A stretch of DNA of 64,000 bases from Flaccisagitta enflata (GCA_965153355.1 OZ231126.1:1550001-1614000); one strand, 5' to 3'; positions 22,735 through 37,137 are shown, numbered from the stretch's first letter. Translations and numbers: made by a program. The notes: generated by a model not told the origin, from the letters alone.

Positions 22735-23244
22735 CAGTAGATGTCGTCTAGACTTGGAAATACGGGGGAGCTCATAACCTCAGCATCAGTACAGTGAGGG
22801 GACTGATATTTTGCTAGTGTAATGTATAGACCCTAAGGGGTTGACGATGGGGTATGGCATCCCCCTACGGCTTATCTTACAAAAAAAAACTTTTAGTATG
22901 AAATGTTAGGATCAATCACTTTTATGGCAGAATTTCAGCTTCATCTATTTGCTTTAATTGCAGAACCAGCCTAGGATTCGAACCTGGAACTTTTAAAGAA
23001 ATAGATTGATCAAGAGAGATTTGAAGTCAAGCAAGTTACCCACTAGACCAATTCTGGCAGCTGTTGGAGATAAACAAATTTGTTTTAGTATATTCAAAAG
23101 AATTTTCTATCCACAGAGCTGCCATACCCCATCTTCAACCCTATAGGACATAAGCATTATACAGACACAGTTTCATTTCATTGGCGCAAATGGTAGTTAG
23201 GATATGAGGGCCCCCGTATTTCCAAGTCTAGACGACATCTACTG
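22735..23244. mobile_element. Family D MITE, 510 bp, TA target duplication
   Basis: The 34-bp outermost inverted repeat begins CAGTAGATGTCGTCTAGACT and is perfect apart from the inner end. Weaker pairing continues inward, including GATGGGGTATGGCA. TA flanks both sides (22733-22734 and 23245-23246). The CAGTA start and TA duplication resemble pogo/Tigger-like elements. Confidence 0.9.
22961..23062 (-). tRNA. tRNA-like relic inside a MITE
   Basis: The minus strand has a good A box TTGGTCTAGTGG and a perfect B box GGTTCGAATCC. They are 55 nt apart, longer than in a normal tRNA. The acceptor, D and anticodon stems do not pair properly, so I read it as a tRNA-derived internal promoter remnant rather than a functional tRNA. 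A possible anticodon loop CTTCAAA would read TTC, but this is weak. Confidence 0.35.
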
Positions 23245-23252
23245 TATATTTC

Positions 23253-23494
23253 AGTTGCGAACACACATCTCCATAGGAGGCTTTGTTCGTCCGTCCATCC
23301 GTTTATTTTTCCGTTGGTCCGTAGGTCTGTTGGTCCTTCCATGATGATCGAGTCGACAAGTGTGAAAACGCGCATTTGAGATACTGCGGTTTGAGCTACT
23401 GTTTGTGTGTGAAGTAGGGGAGGGTGTGAATGGGGGTTGTGCGCCCCTGCCCATCCATCCGCAACAATATTGTGACGCCGTGTCACTTGTTTTG
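23253..23494 (+). mobile_element. Family B element, GTTGCGGAC subtype
   Basis: CAGTTGCGAACACACATCTC, then TAGGAGGCTTTGTTCGTCCG and further GTCCGT repeats, ending CGCCCCTGCCCATCCATCCG, CAACAATATTGTGACG and CTTGTTTTG. Confidence 0.7.
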
Positions 23495-23544
23495 TATTGA
23501 TATGCTTCCATAAACAGGGAGTGAATTGAAAGCAATGAGTAATG

Positions 23545-24162
23545 CACTACTGTCTCACATAAGGTTTGAGACAAGAATGATATTACTATGCGGTTTTTTG
23601 CATTTTTGCAGAGTTCATGAGTATAGAAACCGAGAACCATCAAGTAGAAAATCTTTCTTGAGGCGCTTTTTGGAAAAAAAATGAAAAATTCAAGATTTTA
23701 AGCATTATTTTACAAAGAAAATTTTTTAGGTTGATTTAGCCTATTTTGTGACAGCATAATGTTAATCCTGATAAAATTCCAATTCATTTGATAGGTCGCA
23801 CTGTATGGTTTTCATAAGAAATGAAAAATTCATATTTTACGCCACCGTTGTAATTTTGTAACGGTGGCTTTGAAAATGAAAATTTTATTTTTTGTGAAAA
23901 CTATATAGTGCGACCTATCAAATGAAAGGGAATTTCATCAGGATTATCATTATGCTGTCAATAGATAGGTCAAACCAACCTGAAAAATATTCTATGCAAA
24001 ATGAAGCTAAAAATGTTGAATTTTTTATTTTTTTCAAAAAGCGCCTTGGGAAAGATTTTCTACTTGATAGTCCTTGGTTTGTATACTCATTAACTCTACA
24101 AAAATGCAAAAAACCGCATAGTAATATCATTCTTGTCCCAAACCTTATGTGAGACAGCAGTG
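23545..24162. mobile_element. Family C foldback, 618 bp
   Basis: Ends are CACTACTGTCTCACATAAGG and the near-complement CCTTATGTGAGACAGCAGTG. AATG lies directly on both sides (23541-23544 and 24163-24166). The central palindrome GCCACCGTTG...TAACGGTGGC and the segment ATAGGTCGCACT are shared with the copies at 21-22 kb. Confidence 0.9.
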
Positions 24163-24245
24163 AATGGGGGTAGGATTAAATTTACGTTACGGACAAATGG
24201 GCACACTATCCCCCTTCCCTCATTTACACATGCTAACACCTTTTC

Positions 24246-24246
<1 letters not shown>

Positions 24247-24337
<91 letters not shown>
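24247..24337. repeat. (CT)n microsatellite
   Basis: About 45 uninterrupted CT units. Confidence 0.97.
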
Positions 24338-24340
<3 letters not shown>

Positions 24341-24536
24341 CTTTCTTCGACTACATACGCGTACTTCTTTCTAGCCTCTCTTCCGCTGTTAACGTCTTCT
24401 CCAAAAGGATTGTTTTAATCAATAATTCATTTCTTTTTTTTTTTTTTTTTTTTCTTTTTGCCTCTTTAACTTTTGCATTAAATTCTTTTTTTGCCCTTCC
24501 GGAGAAAATGCAAAGTATGATGGAAGTTTCATGAGT

Positions 24537-25238
24537 TTTTAGTCGCGTGCTACGCGACTCTACACCCCGCTATGTCGGTCCGTCGGTTAGTTGGTCGGTC
24601 GGTTGGTCGGTTGTCCCCTTTTGGGCAGCGGCCCCGAAGGGGCCGATGACCTATGCTTTCACATAGGGGGAAATTTCTCCTTCTCCTTCTCCTTCTCCAG
24701 TGTCCCCCCCCCCGCTTGAAACCCGGTCTTGAGGCTCAAATCCCAATCTTGAGGCTCAAATCCCAATCTTGAGGCTCATATCCCAATCTCAAGGCTCATA
24801 TCCCAATCTCAAGGCTCAAATCCCAAACTCAGGGCTCAAATCCTAGTCTCAAGGCTCAAATCCCAGTTTCAAGGCTCAAATCCCAGTCTTGAGGCTCATA
24901 TCCCAGTCTCAAAGCTCAAATCCTAGCCTTGAGGCTTAAATCCGAGCCCTGAGGGTCACATCCCAGACTGAAGGCTCACATCCCAGCTGAAGTAAAAACA
25001 GCATAGGTCATTGGCCCCTTCGGGGCCGCTGCCCCTCTAACCACCTCACACTAACATGAACTCAAATAGGGGCATCGGGTACCGCTGACCATCTAACGCT
25101 TTTGCGACTATTTACATCGGCGTTTTTGAGCTTTTTGAGCATACGGCTCCTGCCCAGATGCGCTTGTGACCTTCTCCAGCACTGCTCCTGCCCACCCGCA
25201 AGCGACTAGGGTAGCCGTGTATCCGGCCTTGTTTTTCT
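24537..25238 (+). mobile_element. Family B element split by a family A element
   Basis: The family B start is at 24537-24610 (TTTAGTCGCGTGCTACGCGA, then CTATGTCGGTCCGTC) and the end is at 25140-25238 (GCTCCTGCCCACCCGCAAGC, GTGTATCCGGCCTTG). About 500 bp of family A lies between. A short CTCCTGCCCAGATGCGCTTG segment near 25150 belongs to the family B interior. Confidence 0.75.
24616..25115. mobile_element. Family A element with 20-bp minisatellite
   Basis: The left inner hairpin CGGCCCCGAAGGGGCCG plus GATGACCTATGC and the right inverted hairpin at 25008-25032 enclose about 12 units like GAGGCTCAAATCCCAATCTT. The right outer end GGGTACCGCTGACCATC and AACGCTTTTGCGACTA is complete; the left outer end is missing. 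Confidence 0.8.
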
Positions 25239-25925
25239 TTTTAGTCACTTTTAGATTGCTCGGTCGATTGCACCTCTGTTTAGGAAATATCCTGCTCCTG
25301 CCAATTGCCCATCCCATAACAGGTGTTCGAAAAAAAATTGTGTCGGTAACAAAAGAAGCTAGAAACGTGCGGTTTTTTGGGTGTCTAGATCATTGTTCCC
25401 AGAGTATAAATTTAAAAGATTTCTGCAGTAGCTTGTGTTTAAGTGGCCCTTTGCAAAGCTTAAAGAGTAGTTTTTGATAAGGAAACAGCGTTTTTCTACT
25501 GGTCTTTGCTGAAAGTTTGATTTGGGGAAGTTTTTTACTTGTTTTTTACTTGATTTACTTGGAAATCTTTATTGAAAAAAACAGAAAACCATACACCAAA
25601 ATGTCAGACAGATTTACCTCTACCAAATGGTACCTTGTTTGCGTTTGCGTGTCTACATACTCCACAGTGTGCGTATTCAACAAAAAACCTCTTCAATTTT
25701 TATTTGAACACCCGATACAAGAAAAGTAGCCGGCCCTATCGTAATTTGAAGCTAGATCGCCGTTGACCTTAATTACCGGAGGAATTGATCGGGAAAAGGA
25801 TATAGATTCATCGACTTTTTGTTTTGAGGTTGTTCTCTGAGGGCGTGTTTCTAGTGAAGATGAAAAACGCGCTTGTTCCTGTAAAACGCGTTTACAGCTT
25901 GAACACACATTCAAGAATCTCAATT
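25239..25925. other. Spacer, nothing recognised
   Basis: No supported gene or repeat. Confidence 0.5.
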
Positions 25926-26060
25926 GCCCCATAAGGGAGTGAGCAAAGTGAGTGAGCGAGTCTGTGAACGGTGCGAGTGAGCAAAGCACTGTGGAGCGAG
26001 TAAGCAGAGTAAGCGGTGCAAGTGAATGAATGTAGCAAGCGACCGAGTGGCCCGTTAGAA
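25926..26060. repeat. Imperfect GAGTGAGCAAAGCAC-type tandem
   Basis: Units such as GAGTAAGCAGAGTAAGCGG are the complement of the tandem at 9535-9750. Confidence 0.6.
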
Positions 26061-26837
26061 ACACGATTGTCTGTGACTCCCCTAAATTGTGAAATGAATT
26101 TTGGAGAAAATAAGATTATGTATAGGGTGCATTTCAGTGTTATAGAACTGAATCCTCTTAAGACAAACGATTCATACGGTATTCATATGGTAAAAGGGAA
26201 AACAGAAGGAGCACCGGCCAACCAATCAACCCCATAACAGTCACACGCATGATTTCCGAAATATTCAACAAAATGTTTACGAAACAATAAAAAAAGAGAG
26301 GAAGTTCAGTCGTTGTTGTTGTACAACTTTGTTTAAAAGGCGAGAAAAAAAGTTGGATGCAAAAAAATTGTTAGGGGAGTGATTAACGTCATCATCGAGT
26401 TTGTTAGGATGAAAAAAAAAACGAGTGGAATATCTGCAGGGTTTGTTTACATATATTCATGATGAAAGCCCCAATATTTGCCCATAATGATTCGAATGGG
26501 CGTAAAATTCATTAAAAATCAAAAGGGAAATGAAGCATGCTTTAAAGCATGCTTCTGAATTAAGCTCGGTATATGCAGACAAAAGAAAAAAGTGAGTGGG
26601 TGACCCCTTATAGACAATATGGTGCACCTACGCCTCTGATACACTGAGGTCACCTTATTTGTTCACACTCCAGCTAACAGCATTCACAATGCACATTGCA
26701 CAAATTGGTAATCATGTGTCAGTGTAGATATTTAATTCTTTGCATTCTAAAGATGGAAATAAAATCAATCAGTGTGAACTAGCTCTGAATCGTTGGGCGC
26801 GTTTCTAGGCACAGATCACGTTTGCTATGTTTGTCTG
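26061..26837. other. Spacer, nothing recognised
   Basis: No supported gene. A short inverted GAAGCATGC...GCATGCTTC palindrome lies near 26530-26555. Confidence 0.5.
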
Positions 26838-27055
26838 CTTGCAATGGTCACTCTACTTTCTTTGCTTACTCGCTACACAGCACTCTGCTTTGCTGTAATC
26901 ACATCACTTGCTCGCTCCATTCACAGGCTATCCATTCTGCTGACTCTCACGTAAGTGAAATTCAAAAAAATTGTGTGTATGCTGTAAACGCGATTAACGG
27001 AAATGATCGTGATTCCTGTCTGCTGTAGAAAAACATCCAAAGGGTCTGACGCGGT
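26838..27055. repeat. CACTCTGCTTTGCT-type repeat and GATCGTGATT tail
   Basis: Related to 9535-9835: CACTC..TTGCTTACTCGC units, then ATGCTGTAA and ATGATCGTGATTCCTGTC, which resembles CGATCGTGATTGCTGTC at 9810. Confidence 0.6.
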
Positions 27056-27059
27056 TTTA

Positions 27060-28534
27060 GTCCAGTCTTTAAAAGGAATAAAAGCACAGATCTTGGCGAC
27101 TTTGGAGCAAAGCCTGAAAATTTGCATACAGGGTCAGTTTTTTGTGCTGAAGAAGACTAGATGGGGTACACGTCTGATTTTTCAGTGTACCCCATAAAAA
27201 AAAACGTGTTTTTTCCAAAAAAATATCTTTGAAGTTGCACTGACGCCAAACAAATGGACCGATCGTTATAAATTTTTAAGTGAAGAAAATTATGCCTTTT
27301 TTCTACTTGCATACAAAATGTCAGCAAAATCGGTTCAGTAGAAGCGGAGTTATTGCTGTTTAAAGTTTAGGCCTATTTTCAAAAAAAGGGCTTTGTTTCA
27401 ATTTTGGGGTAAAATTTAGGTTTTTTGAGCTATAAGTCTGAAATTGTTTTCAAACATTGACTATATCCTAATTGACCTAAAAAGCAAAAAAAATTTAAAA
27501 AATTTGGTGTTTTTTTCATTTTTTGGCTAAAAAAACAAAAAATCAAGTTTCAAAATTTAGGCGTGGTCTTCAAAAAGGGCTAGTTCAAGGAAAATATCAA
27601 AATCAATGGTGCCTACTTAATGAATCTGTTGCCATTAAGTGTACCAACTTATTTCCAAAATTTCAAAGGGGTACACTAACCCAAAAAAACAAAAAAACAT
27701 TTCAAAATATAAAGAAAAAATATGAAAATTTAGCATTTTTTTACCCTCTTTGATATATGAAAAAATTCAAAGTTTGATTATCAAGCTGAAATTTGGCTCA
27801 GATGTGCCCCTTACATATAGGGACTTGCATACAAAATTTTAGGCAAATTGCTTGAAGCGTTTGGCCATAGCATAACCAAATATCCCAGGAAGTCCAAAAA
27901 TGCAAGATTTTGGGATCTTTTTTTCTAAACTTTGAAATGATTTTTTGTCTTTTTGGGTTAACATACCCCTCTGAAAGTTTGGGAATAAGTTAGTACACTT
28001 GATGACTTGATTCCTAGAACTAGCCTTTTTCAAAAGTCAGGCCTTAATTCTGAAACTCAATTTTTTGTTTTTTTGGGCAAAAATATAAAAAAAACGGAGT
28101 TTTTTCAATTTCTTTTGTTTTTAGAGTAAATTGGGGTAAAATGAATAATCAGAACTAATATCAGACTTCTAGCTAAAAAAAAAACAAAATTTTACCCAAA
28201 AATGGAAACATAGCCCTTTTTTTTGAAAATAGGCCTAGACTTTAAATGGCAATATCTCCGCTTCTACTTGACCAATTTTGCTGAAATTTTGCAAGCAAGT
28301 AAGAAAAAGGCATATTTTTTCTTCATCTAGAATTTTATAATCATTGGTGAATTAGTTTGGCGTCAGCGCCACTTCAAAGTGTTTTTTGGGGGAAAAAATA
28401 CATTTTTAAAGGGATACACTAAAAAATCAGACGTGTACCCCATCCAGTCTTGTTCAGCACAAAAAACTGACCCTGTATGCAAATTTTCAGGCTTTGCTCC
28501 AAATTCGCCGAATCCTTTTCTTTAAATCCTGGAC
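27060..28534. mobile_element. Family D foldback, 1475 bp, TA-flanked
   Basis: Inverted ends GTCCAG and CTGGAC are flanked by TA. Strong pairing runs inward: GGAGCAAAGCCTGAAAATTT, GCATACAGGGTCAGTTTTTT and GATGGGGTACACGTCTGATT on the left have complements at 28390-28505. Further palindromic pairs occur near 27640 and 27985. Short open frames are hairpin shadows. No transposase. Confidence 0.85.
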
Positions 28535-28786
28535 TATTTTGTCTGTGACGGAAACGCGCGAGAGGTGAAATGACTTTGTTTAAATATGCAAATGATTATT
28601 TCGCATTTCTAAACCGTCTTCACTCTTGAGTCACTCTCGCCTTTATTTTTCTTCTCTCAAGTTGGCAGTTAATGTCATCGTCTTCCTTAGAGTCTTCTTC
28701 TCTGTGGTCATCCAGAGGGCTGGGTCATATTTGCGCATTTTGCAGATGCCCTTCCTTGAAGCGTAAACTGTATGGTGCATCTGGTT
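28535..28786. other. Spacer, nothing recognised
   Basis: Short unassigned sequence. Confidence 0.4.
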
Positions 28787-28880
28787 TTGGGCAGCGGCCG
28801 GGAGGATTCTGTGACCTATGCTTTCACACATATGGGGAATTTTCTCCTCCTTATTCTCCTCCTCCTCCTCCTCCCTCTTG
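28787..28880. mobile_element. Partial family A left end
   Basis: GGGCAGCGGCCGGGAGGATT has lost part of the hairpin and is followed by GTGACCTATGCTTTCACACA and a CTCCTCCTCC tract. Confidence 0.6.
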
Positions 28881-28984
28881 AAATGAAGATTTGAATTAAT
28901 ATTGAGATGACAATTTGTATATTTATATTTCAGATTAAATTGCCTAGATAAAGACGGCATGGGCCGTCAATAATTTGGCAAAAT

Positions 28985-29487
28985 TTCGTTTTTGGGCAGT
29001 GGCCCCAAAGGGGTCGATGACCTATGCTTTAACACATGTGAGGAATTTTCTCCTCTTCTCCTTCTTCTTCTCCTTCTTCCTCCTCCCCCCTCCCCTCCCC
29101 TCTCCCCTACCCCCATATCTCAGCCTGGTGGCCCATATCCCAGCCTCGAGGCCCAAATCCCAGTCTTGAGGCCCAAATCCCACCCTTGAGGCCCAAATCC
29201 CAAGGCCCAGATTCCAGCCTCAAGGGATTTGGGCTAAAGCTGGGTTTGTGCTCAGGGCTGGGATGGAAGGCCTCAGCGCCTGGGGCTGGGGGAGGGGGTT
29301 GGAGAAGAAGAAGAAGGAGGAGGAGGAGGAGGAGGAGGAGGAGGAGGAGGAAAATTCCCCATATGTGTTAAAGCATAGGTCATTGACCCCTTCAGGGCGG
29401 CTGCCCTGCTCCCCCTTCAACTTCAACCACAATCTACTTAAGCAGGGCACGGGTACCGCTGACCATCTGACGCTTTTGCGACTATTA
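28985..29487. mobile_element. Family A element with pyrimidine/purine arms
   Basis: The left hairpin GGCCCCAAAGGGGTCGATGA, a CTTCTCCTTC tract, imperfect units AGGCCCAAATCCCAGCC, an inverted GAAGAAGGAGGAGG tract, and the right end CATAGGTCATTGACCCC, then GGGTACCGCTGACCATCTG and ACGCTTTTGCGACTA. It is nearly complete on the right. Confidence 0.8.
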
Positions 29488-29494
29488 TTCCGAT

Positions 29495-29495
<1 letters not shown>

Positions 29496-29563
<68 letters not shown>
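29496..29563. repeat. (GA)n microsatellite
   Basis: Starts within 10 bp of the outer right end of the family A element, as at 4190. Confidence 0.95.
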
Positions 29564-29570
<7 letters not shown>

Positions 29571-29639
29571 CTGGCGTGTCGTGAAAAAGTAGCTGACCTT
29601 GCTTAAAAGATCGTGAGACTTTTCTTTTGTACACACGAT

Positions 29640-29850
29640 CAAGGTTCATTTGTTTGCCTCTGACATAACGCCTCTAATCTTTTCCATTTGACATAAGGCT
29701 ATCTGCCTCGTACATAGTCCCCTCTTCCTCGGACATTGCGCCTCTAGTCGTCTGCTTTTGACATGAGGCCCTCTGCCTCTAACATAGTCCCCTTTTCCTC
29801 TGACATTGTCCCCTCTTTCTCTGAAATTGTACCTCTAGTCATCTGCTCTT
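29640..29850. repeat. Degenerate tandem of CTCTGACATAGTCCCC type
   Basis: Units of about 40-60 bp with CCTCTAGTCATCTGC, TTTGACATGAGG and TGCCTCTAACATAG alternate. Confidence 0.7.
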
Positions 29851-29857
29851 GAGATGA

Positions 29858-29950
29858 GGCTTGTTTGTTTGATTGTTTGATTGTCTGACTGTTTGTTGAT
29901 TTGTTGATTTGTTGATTTGTTTGTTTGTTTGTTTGTTTGTTTGTTTGGTT
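29858..29950. repeat. (TGTT)n-type microsatellite
   Basis: TTGATTTG and TTTG units in tandem. Confidence 0.9.
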
Positions 29951-30246
29951 TTTTTTTTCTGTTTTGTTTTTATATCTCTCTTTTCCATTTCTTGACGCAC
30001 ACTCCTTTTCACCGCCCTGTTACCTCCTAACCCCATCAACCTTACTCTACTCTTTCACCTCGTGATCCCTTCACCTCAACCTCCTCATTACCTTTCTGCC
30101 TCTGCACCTGTTCAGCACCCCGTCACCTCTTGATCCCGTCACCTTCTGACCCTGTCACCTCTTTGCCTTAGCACCTGTATAACTTTGGCCCGCTCTGTCA
30201 GCCTTTTTTTCTCGTATTCGTGAAAAGAGGCTTTCCAAAAGGAGGA

Positions 30247-30254
<8 letters not shown>
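29951..30254. other. Spacer with CCGTCACCTCTTGACC-type repeats
   Basis: Imperfect units with CACCTC and TGATCCCTTCACC at 30050-30180. No gene. Confidence 0.5.
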
Positions 30255-30295
<41 letters not shown>

Positions 30296-30380
30296 GAGGG
30301 TAAGAAAAACGTTGGCAAACAAATTATTCCGCGCAAAAATCCAATATTACGCGCGTCGCCGTCATTCAGACAATGCCGCC

Positions 30381-30411
<31 letters not shown>

Positions 30412-30485
30412 CCGCTTCCACTGCCGCCGTTGCCGCCGCCACCGCTTCCGCCGCCGCCGCCGCCGCTGCCGCCGCCGCCGCCGCT
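30255..30485. repeat. (GA)n and (CCG)n microsatellites
   Basis: A GA run at 30255-30291 and an imperfect CCG/CTT tract at 30372-30490. Pro-, Ala- or Arg-rich frames are repeat products. Confidence 0.95.
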
Positions 30486-31245
30486 TCCACAATTGCTGTG
30501 CCTCCGTCGGTATTCATGCGATTGCGGGTGCCGTCACCAAAGCGTCACCACCGCCGCCACCGCCGCCACTCCCGCGCTGCGATATTTTTGCTTGTGTACT
30601 ATCATTGTTATACATGTGCCATGTTTGTTGTTTGTGTTTGTGCTATCACAGTTGTACATATGCCATGTTATGATGAATGAAGCCAGTCCCTGCTGTTGGT
30701 AGCCGATCTGCCTTCATAAGGGTCCTACGGCTTGTTTGTGTGCCATCGCCATTGTGCATGTGCGAATTGTGCCATGTTTGTTGTGTGTGTTTGTGCTCTA
30801 TCACCTTGTCGTTTATGTCACATTGGTTATGCAATGCGCTATCTTCATGTTCTAGTGCTGCCGTATATTTTCCCTTGTCGTCAGAGCATACACTGCTGCA
30901 GCCCTACAACTAGTCATATGCTGTATGGCAGTGATGTATCCCACCAATTGGTTTTTGTTGTGTCATTCATGCATTCACTGCGGCCGTCATCCTCGTGCCG
31001 TATCGCTGTCATGCACAGCTGGTTGCGTGTGTGCCCAAACGCGTTATGCACTGTATACCACGCTGCCATCCATTTGCGTGCGTGCTTGCGTGCGTGCATT
31101 CGTGTGTGCGTGCGCGGTCACTTTAGATTGTACGCCACCGCAATCTTGTGTACAAAAAGGAGACGCCACCGTAATTCACGGTAGCCGCCATTGCCACTGC
31201 CGCCTGCATATCTCACCACCTCTGCAATAAGCTTGTGCCATCTCA
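30486..31245. other. Spacer with TGCCATGTTTGTTGT repeats
   Basis: Loose repeats of TGTGCCATGTTTGTTG near 30615 and 30770, and GCGTGCGTGC near 31080. No gene. Confidence 0.5.
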
Positions 31246-33670
<2,425 letters not shown>

Positions 33671-33675
33671 ACGGC

Positions 33676-33810
33676 TTATGACTTTTGCTTATGCTATTGG
33701 CTAAGGAATTTTGCTTATGCTATTGGCTAAGGAATTTTGCTTATGCTATTGGCTAAGGAATTTTGCTTACGATATTGACAATGACTTTTGCTTATTCTAT
33801 TGGCTAAGGA
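33676..33810. repeat. 26-bp tandem repeat, four to five units
   Basis: Unit TTGCTTATGCTATTGGCTAA plus GGAATT; the first three are near-identical. Confidence 0.9.
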
Positions 33811-34033
33811 CTTTTGCGGTTAGTTGATGGTTTCCTCTTTAGATGGCCTCAGATTGTGCCATTAGTCTTGATTTAGGGTTTATTGACTAAATTGGATGAG
33901 CTCAATTACTGCTTTGTCCATCCCACACTCAGTTACCAGTGTTACATATCTGGTAGTACACCGTTTATCTGTGTGTCGTATCAGTTTGCGTTTGACCCCT
34001 TTCCTTCTTTTCTTTGACTTGGTCATTCAATCT

Positions 34034-34365
<332 letters not shown>

Positions 34366-34680
34366 TGGGAGACGACAACGACGACGACAACGACGACGAC
34401 GATGGTGACGACGACGACGACGACGACGATGACGACGACGACGACGACGACGACGACGATGGTGACGATGATGAGGATGAAAGAGTGGTGAAAGAGACGA
34501 TAGCCATGGTGATGATGAGAGGCTAAAAGAGGAAGAAGGAAGAAAAATTGAGGAAGAAAAGTCGAAGGAGAAGACGAGAAGGAACAGGAAGATGAGGAGG
34601 AAGAGGAAGAGGAAGAAGAAGAGGGGGGAAAGAGGAGGAAGAGGAGGTAGAGGTAGAGGAAGAGGAGGAAGGGGCGCGAG
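34366..34680. repeat. (GAC)n and (GAGGAA)n tracts
   Basis: GAC/GAT triplets at 34366-34470, then purine-rich GAAGAGGAGG tracts to 34680. Confidence 0.9.
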
Positions 34681-35051
<371 letters not shown>

Positions 35052-35127
35052 TTCTCCTGACTGCATAATATCCTTTCCTCAACAAAGACTTGAGAAAAAG
35101 GTGAGTTAATGTCCCCAGTTGTGGTCG

Positions 35128-35182
35128 TGTTACTAAGCAACGTACTAAGCAACGTACTAAGCAACGTACTAAGCAACGTACT
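35128..35182. repeat. 12-bp tandem repeat
   Basis: Four to five copies of GTACTAAGCAAC. Confidence 0.95.
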
Positions 35183-35364
35183 GAATTGCATACACAAGAT
35201 TTGACCATTGATTGGCGATGCCAATTTTCGCTCATTGGACTACGATCGATTGGCCAATGCTAAAAAGTGAGAAAGAGAGAGAGGCAGAGGCAACGAATTT
35301 TTAAACGTCCCACCTGATCCTCTCATCATACCTGTTTCAAAGCCCAAATGCTTGAGTTATCCTT

Positions 35365-35735
35365 TTTGGGCAGCGGCCCCGAAGGGGCCGATGACCTATG
35401 CTTTCACACAGGAGAAATTTCTCCTCCTTCTGATCCTTCTCCTCCTTCTCCGTCCACCCCCTTTGAAGCTCATATTCTAGCCTTGAGGCTAAAATCCCAA
35501 CCATGAGGCTCAAATCATAGTCTCAAGGCCCAAATTCTAGCCGCAAGGCCCAAATCCTAGCCTCGATGCTCAAATTCAATCCTCAAAGCTCAAATCCCAA
35601 CTTCAAGGCTCAAATCCCAACCTCAAGGCTCACATCCCAACCTTGAGACTCAAATCCCAGCCTTGATGAACGACCGACCGACCGACCGACATAGCGGGGT
35701 GTAGACTGTAGAGTCGCGTAGCAGGCTAAAAAGAT
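35365..35735. mobile_element. Chimeric family A left half joined to family B end
   Basis: The family A hairpin CGGCCCCGAAGGGGCCG and units AGGCTCAAATCCCAACC run to about 35665. Instead of the family A right end come CGACCGACCGACCGACATAG and GTAGAGTCGCGTAGCAGGC, the family B start on the minus strand. Confidence 0.75.
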
Positions 35736-35823
35736 TTCGGCAGAACATCATTGTGATATGTACAGTAACTTTTGAGTACAAAATATCATTTTTTCCTGCT
35801 CTGAAAGCTCCGCCACTTTCAAT

Positions 35824-36055
<232 letters not shown>

Positions 36056-36056
<1 letters not shown>

Positions 36057-36455
36057 GTTCGGTATTGAGTTGTAGTGGCAGTGGTAGACGGAGAGGAGAC
36101 GGGAGGAGGTGATTCCATCTTTATTGTGGAAGCTGATAGAAAGCCAGGGGTAGATCGTGCTAAATACTCGCATTACCTAGCGTGTATAAAGTTGAAAATT
36201 CCCCCCACCCCACCCCCATGGGGGGGGGGGAAATCAAAGCGTTCGTAGATGGGGAAGAAAATCAAAGGGTGGATAAAAAGAAAAAAAAACAAAATTTTAG
36301 AAGATTTTACACTTTTGGCAGTACCAGTACCAGATACCACTACCTAGGGAATAAGTCTACGTTCACTTGAGGAGGATAATCATTTACTGATTGAATATCA
36401 AGAGAGTGAGTGGTTTTGAATATTAGGAGAGTGAGTGGTTTCTCTCTCAATTCAA
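36056..36455. other. Spacer, nothing recognised
   Basis: Contains CCCCATGGGGGG and two copies of GAGAGTGAGTGGTTT near 36400 and 36425. Confidence 0.5.
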
Positions 36456-36560
36456 AAATGTCATGGACCGACCGATGGACCGACATACCGACAGAGGGAC
36501 CAACGGACGGACTGACCGATACGCCAAAGTGTAGAGTTGAGTGTCCGCGTTTAAAAAGGG
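36456..36560 (-). mobile_element. Family B start fragment
   Basis: On the minus strand: AAACGCGGACACTCAACTCT then GTCAGTCCGTCCGTTGG-type repeats. Confidence 0.6.
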
Positions 36561-36694
36561 TCGAGTTGTCAAAAAGGCCCTGGCGCTCTCCACTACAGCA
36601 CTTTTCCTTGACGAAAAAAGAAACATGACACTGATAGGTCCATACGTATCGTGAAATTTTGATGACACGAAATTGGCTGAAATAATGATTCTTG

Positions 36695-36960
36695 TGTCTC
36701 GTGGCCCCTGCCCAGCCGCACTACAGCCCCGCCACCAACACTACCCCTGCCCAATCGCATTACTGCCTCTGCCCACCCGTTAACGACTACTTATTGGCCA
36801 TGTCCAGCCTTGTTTTCATCAATGTCATGGACAAAACACACAAACGAATGCATCGCAAGCTATCAGACAGACAGATGGATATGAACTTCACTGATTTTTT
36901 TTTTTAAGTCATGGACTAGCGACTCTTTCAGAGGCTTTGTCCATCCGTCGGTCTGTTTGT
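36695..36960 (+). mobile_element. Family B end fragment plus a second start fragment
   Basis: GGCCCCTGCCCAGCCGCACT, two more GCCCAATCGC-type units and GGCCATGTCCAGCCTTG end near 36815. A new start, GACTAGCGACTCTTTCAGAG and GCTTTGTCCATCCGTCGG, follows at 36908-36960. Confidence 0.6.
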
Positions 36961-36971
36961 GATGATAGAGT

Positions 36972-37105
36972 AAAATGTGTTAGTAGTCGCAAAAGTGTTA
37001 GATGGTCAGCGGTACCCATGCCCTGCCTAAGTAGGTTATGCTTATAGTTGAAGGGGAAGCAGGGTAGCGGCCCCGAAGGGGTCAATGACCAATGCTTTCA
37101 CACAC
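36972..37105. mobile_element. Family A left end
   Basis: TAGTCGCAAAAGTGTTAGA, GGTCAGCGGTACCCATGCCC, spacer, AGCGGCCCCGAAGGGGTC and CAATGCTTTCACACACAA. No right end follows. Confidence 0.7.
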
Positions 37106-37137
37106 AACACGTCTAACATAAGTGGGTTGCATGAGCC

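Noticed and set aside
30290-30702. Pro-, Ala- or Arg-rich frames
   Set aside because: Products of the CCG tract in three frames.
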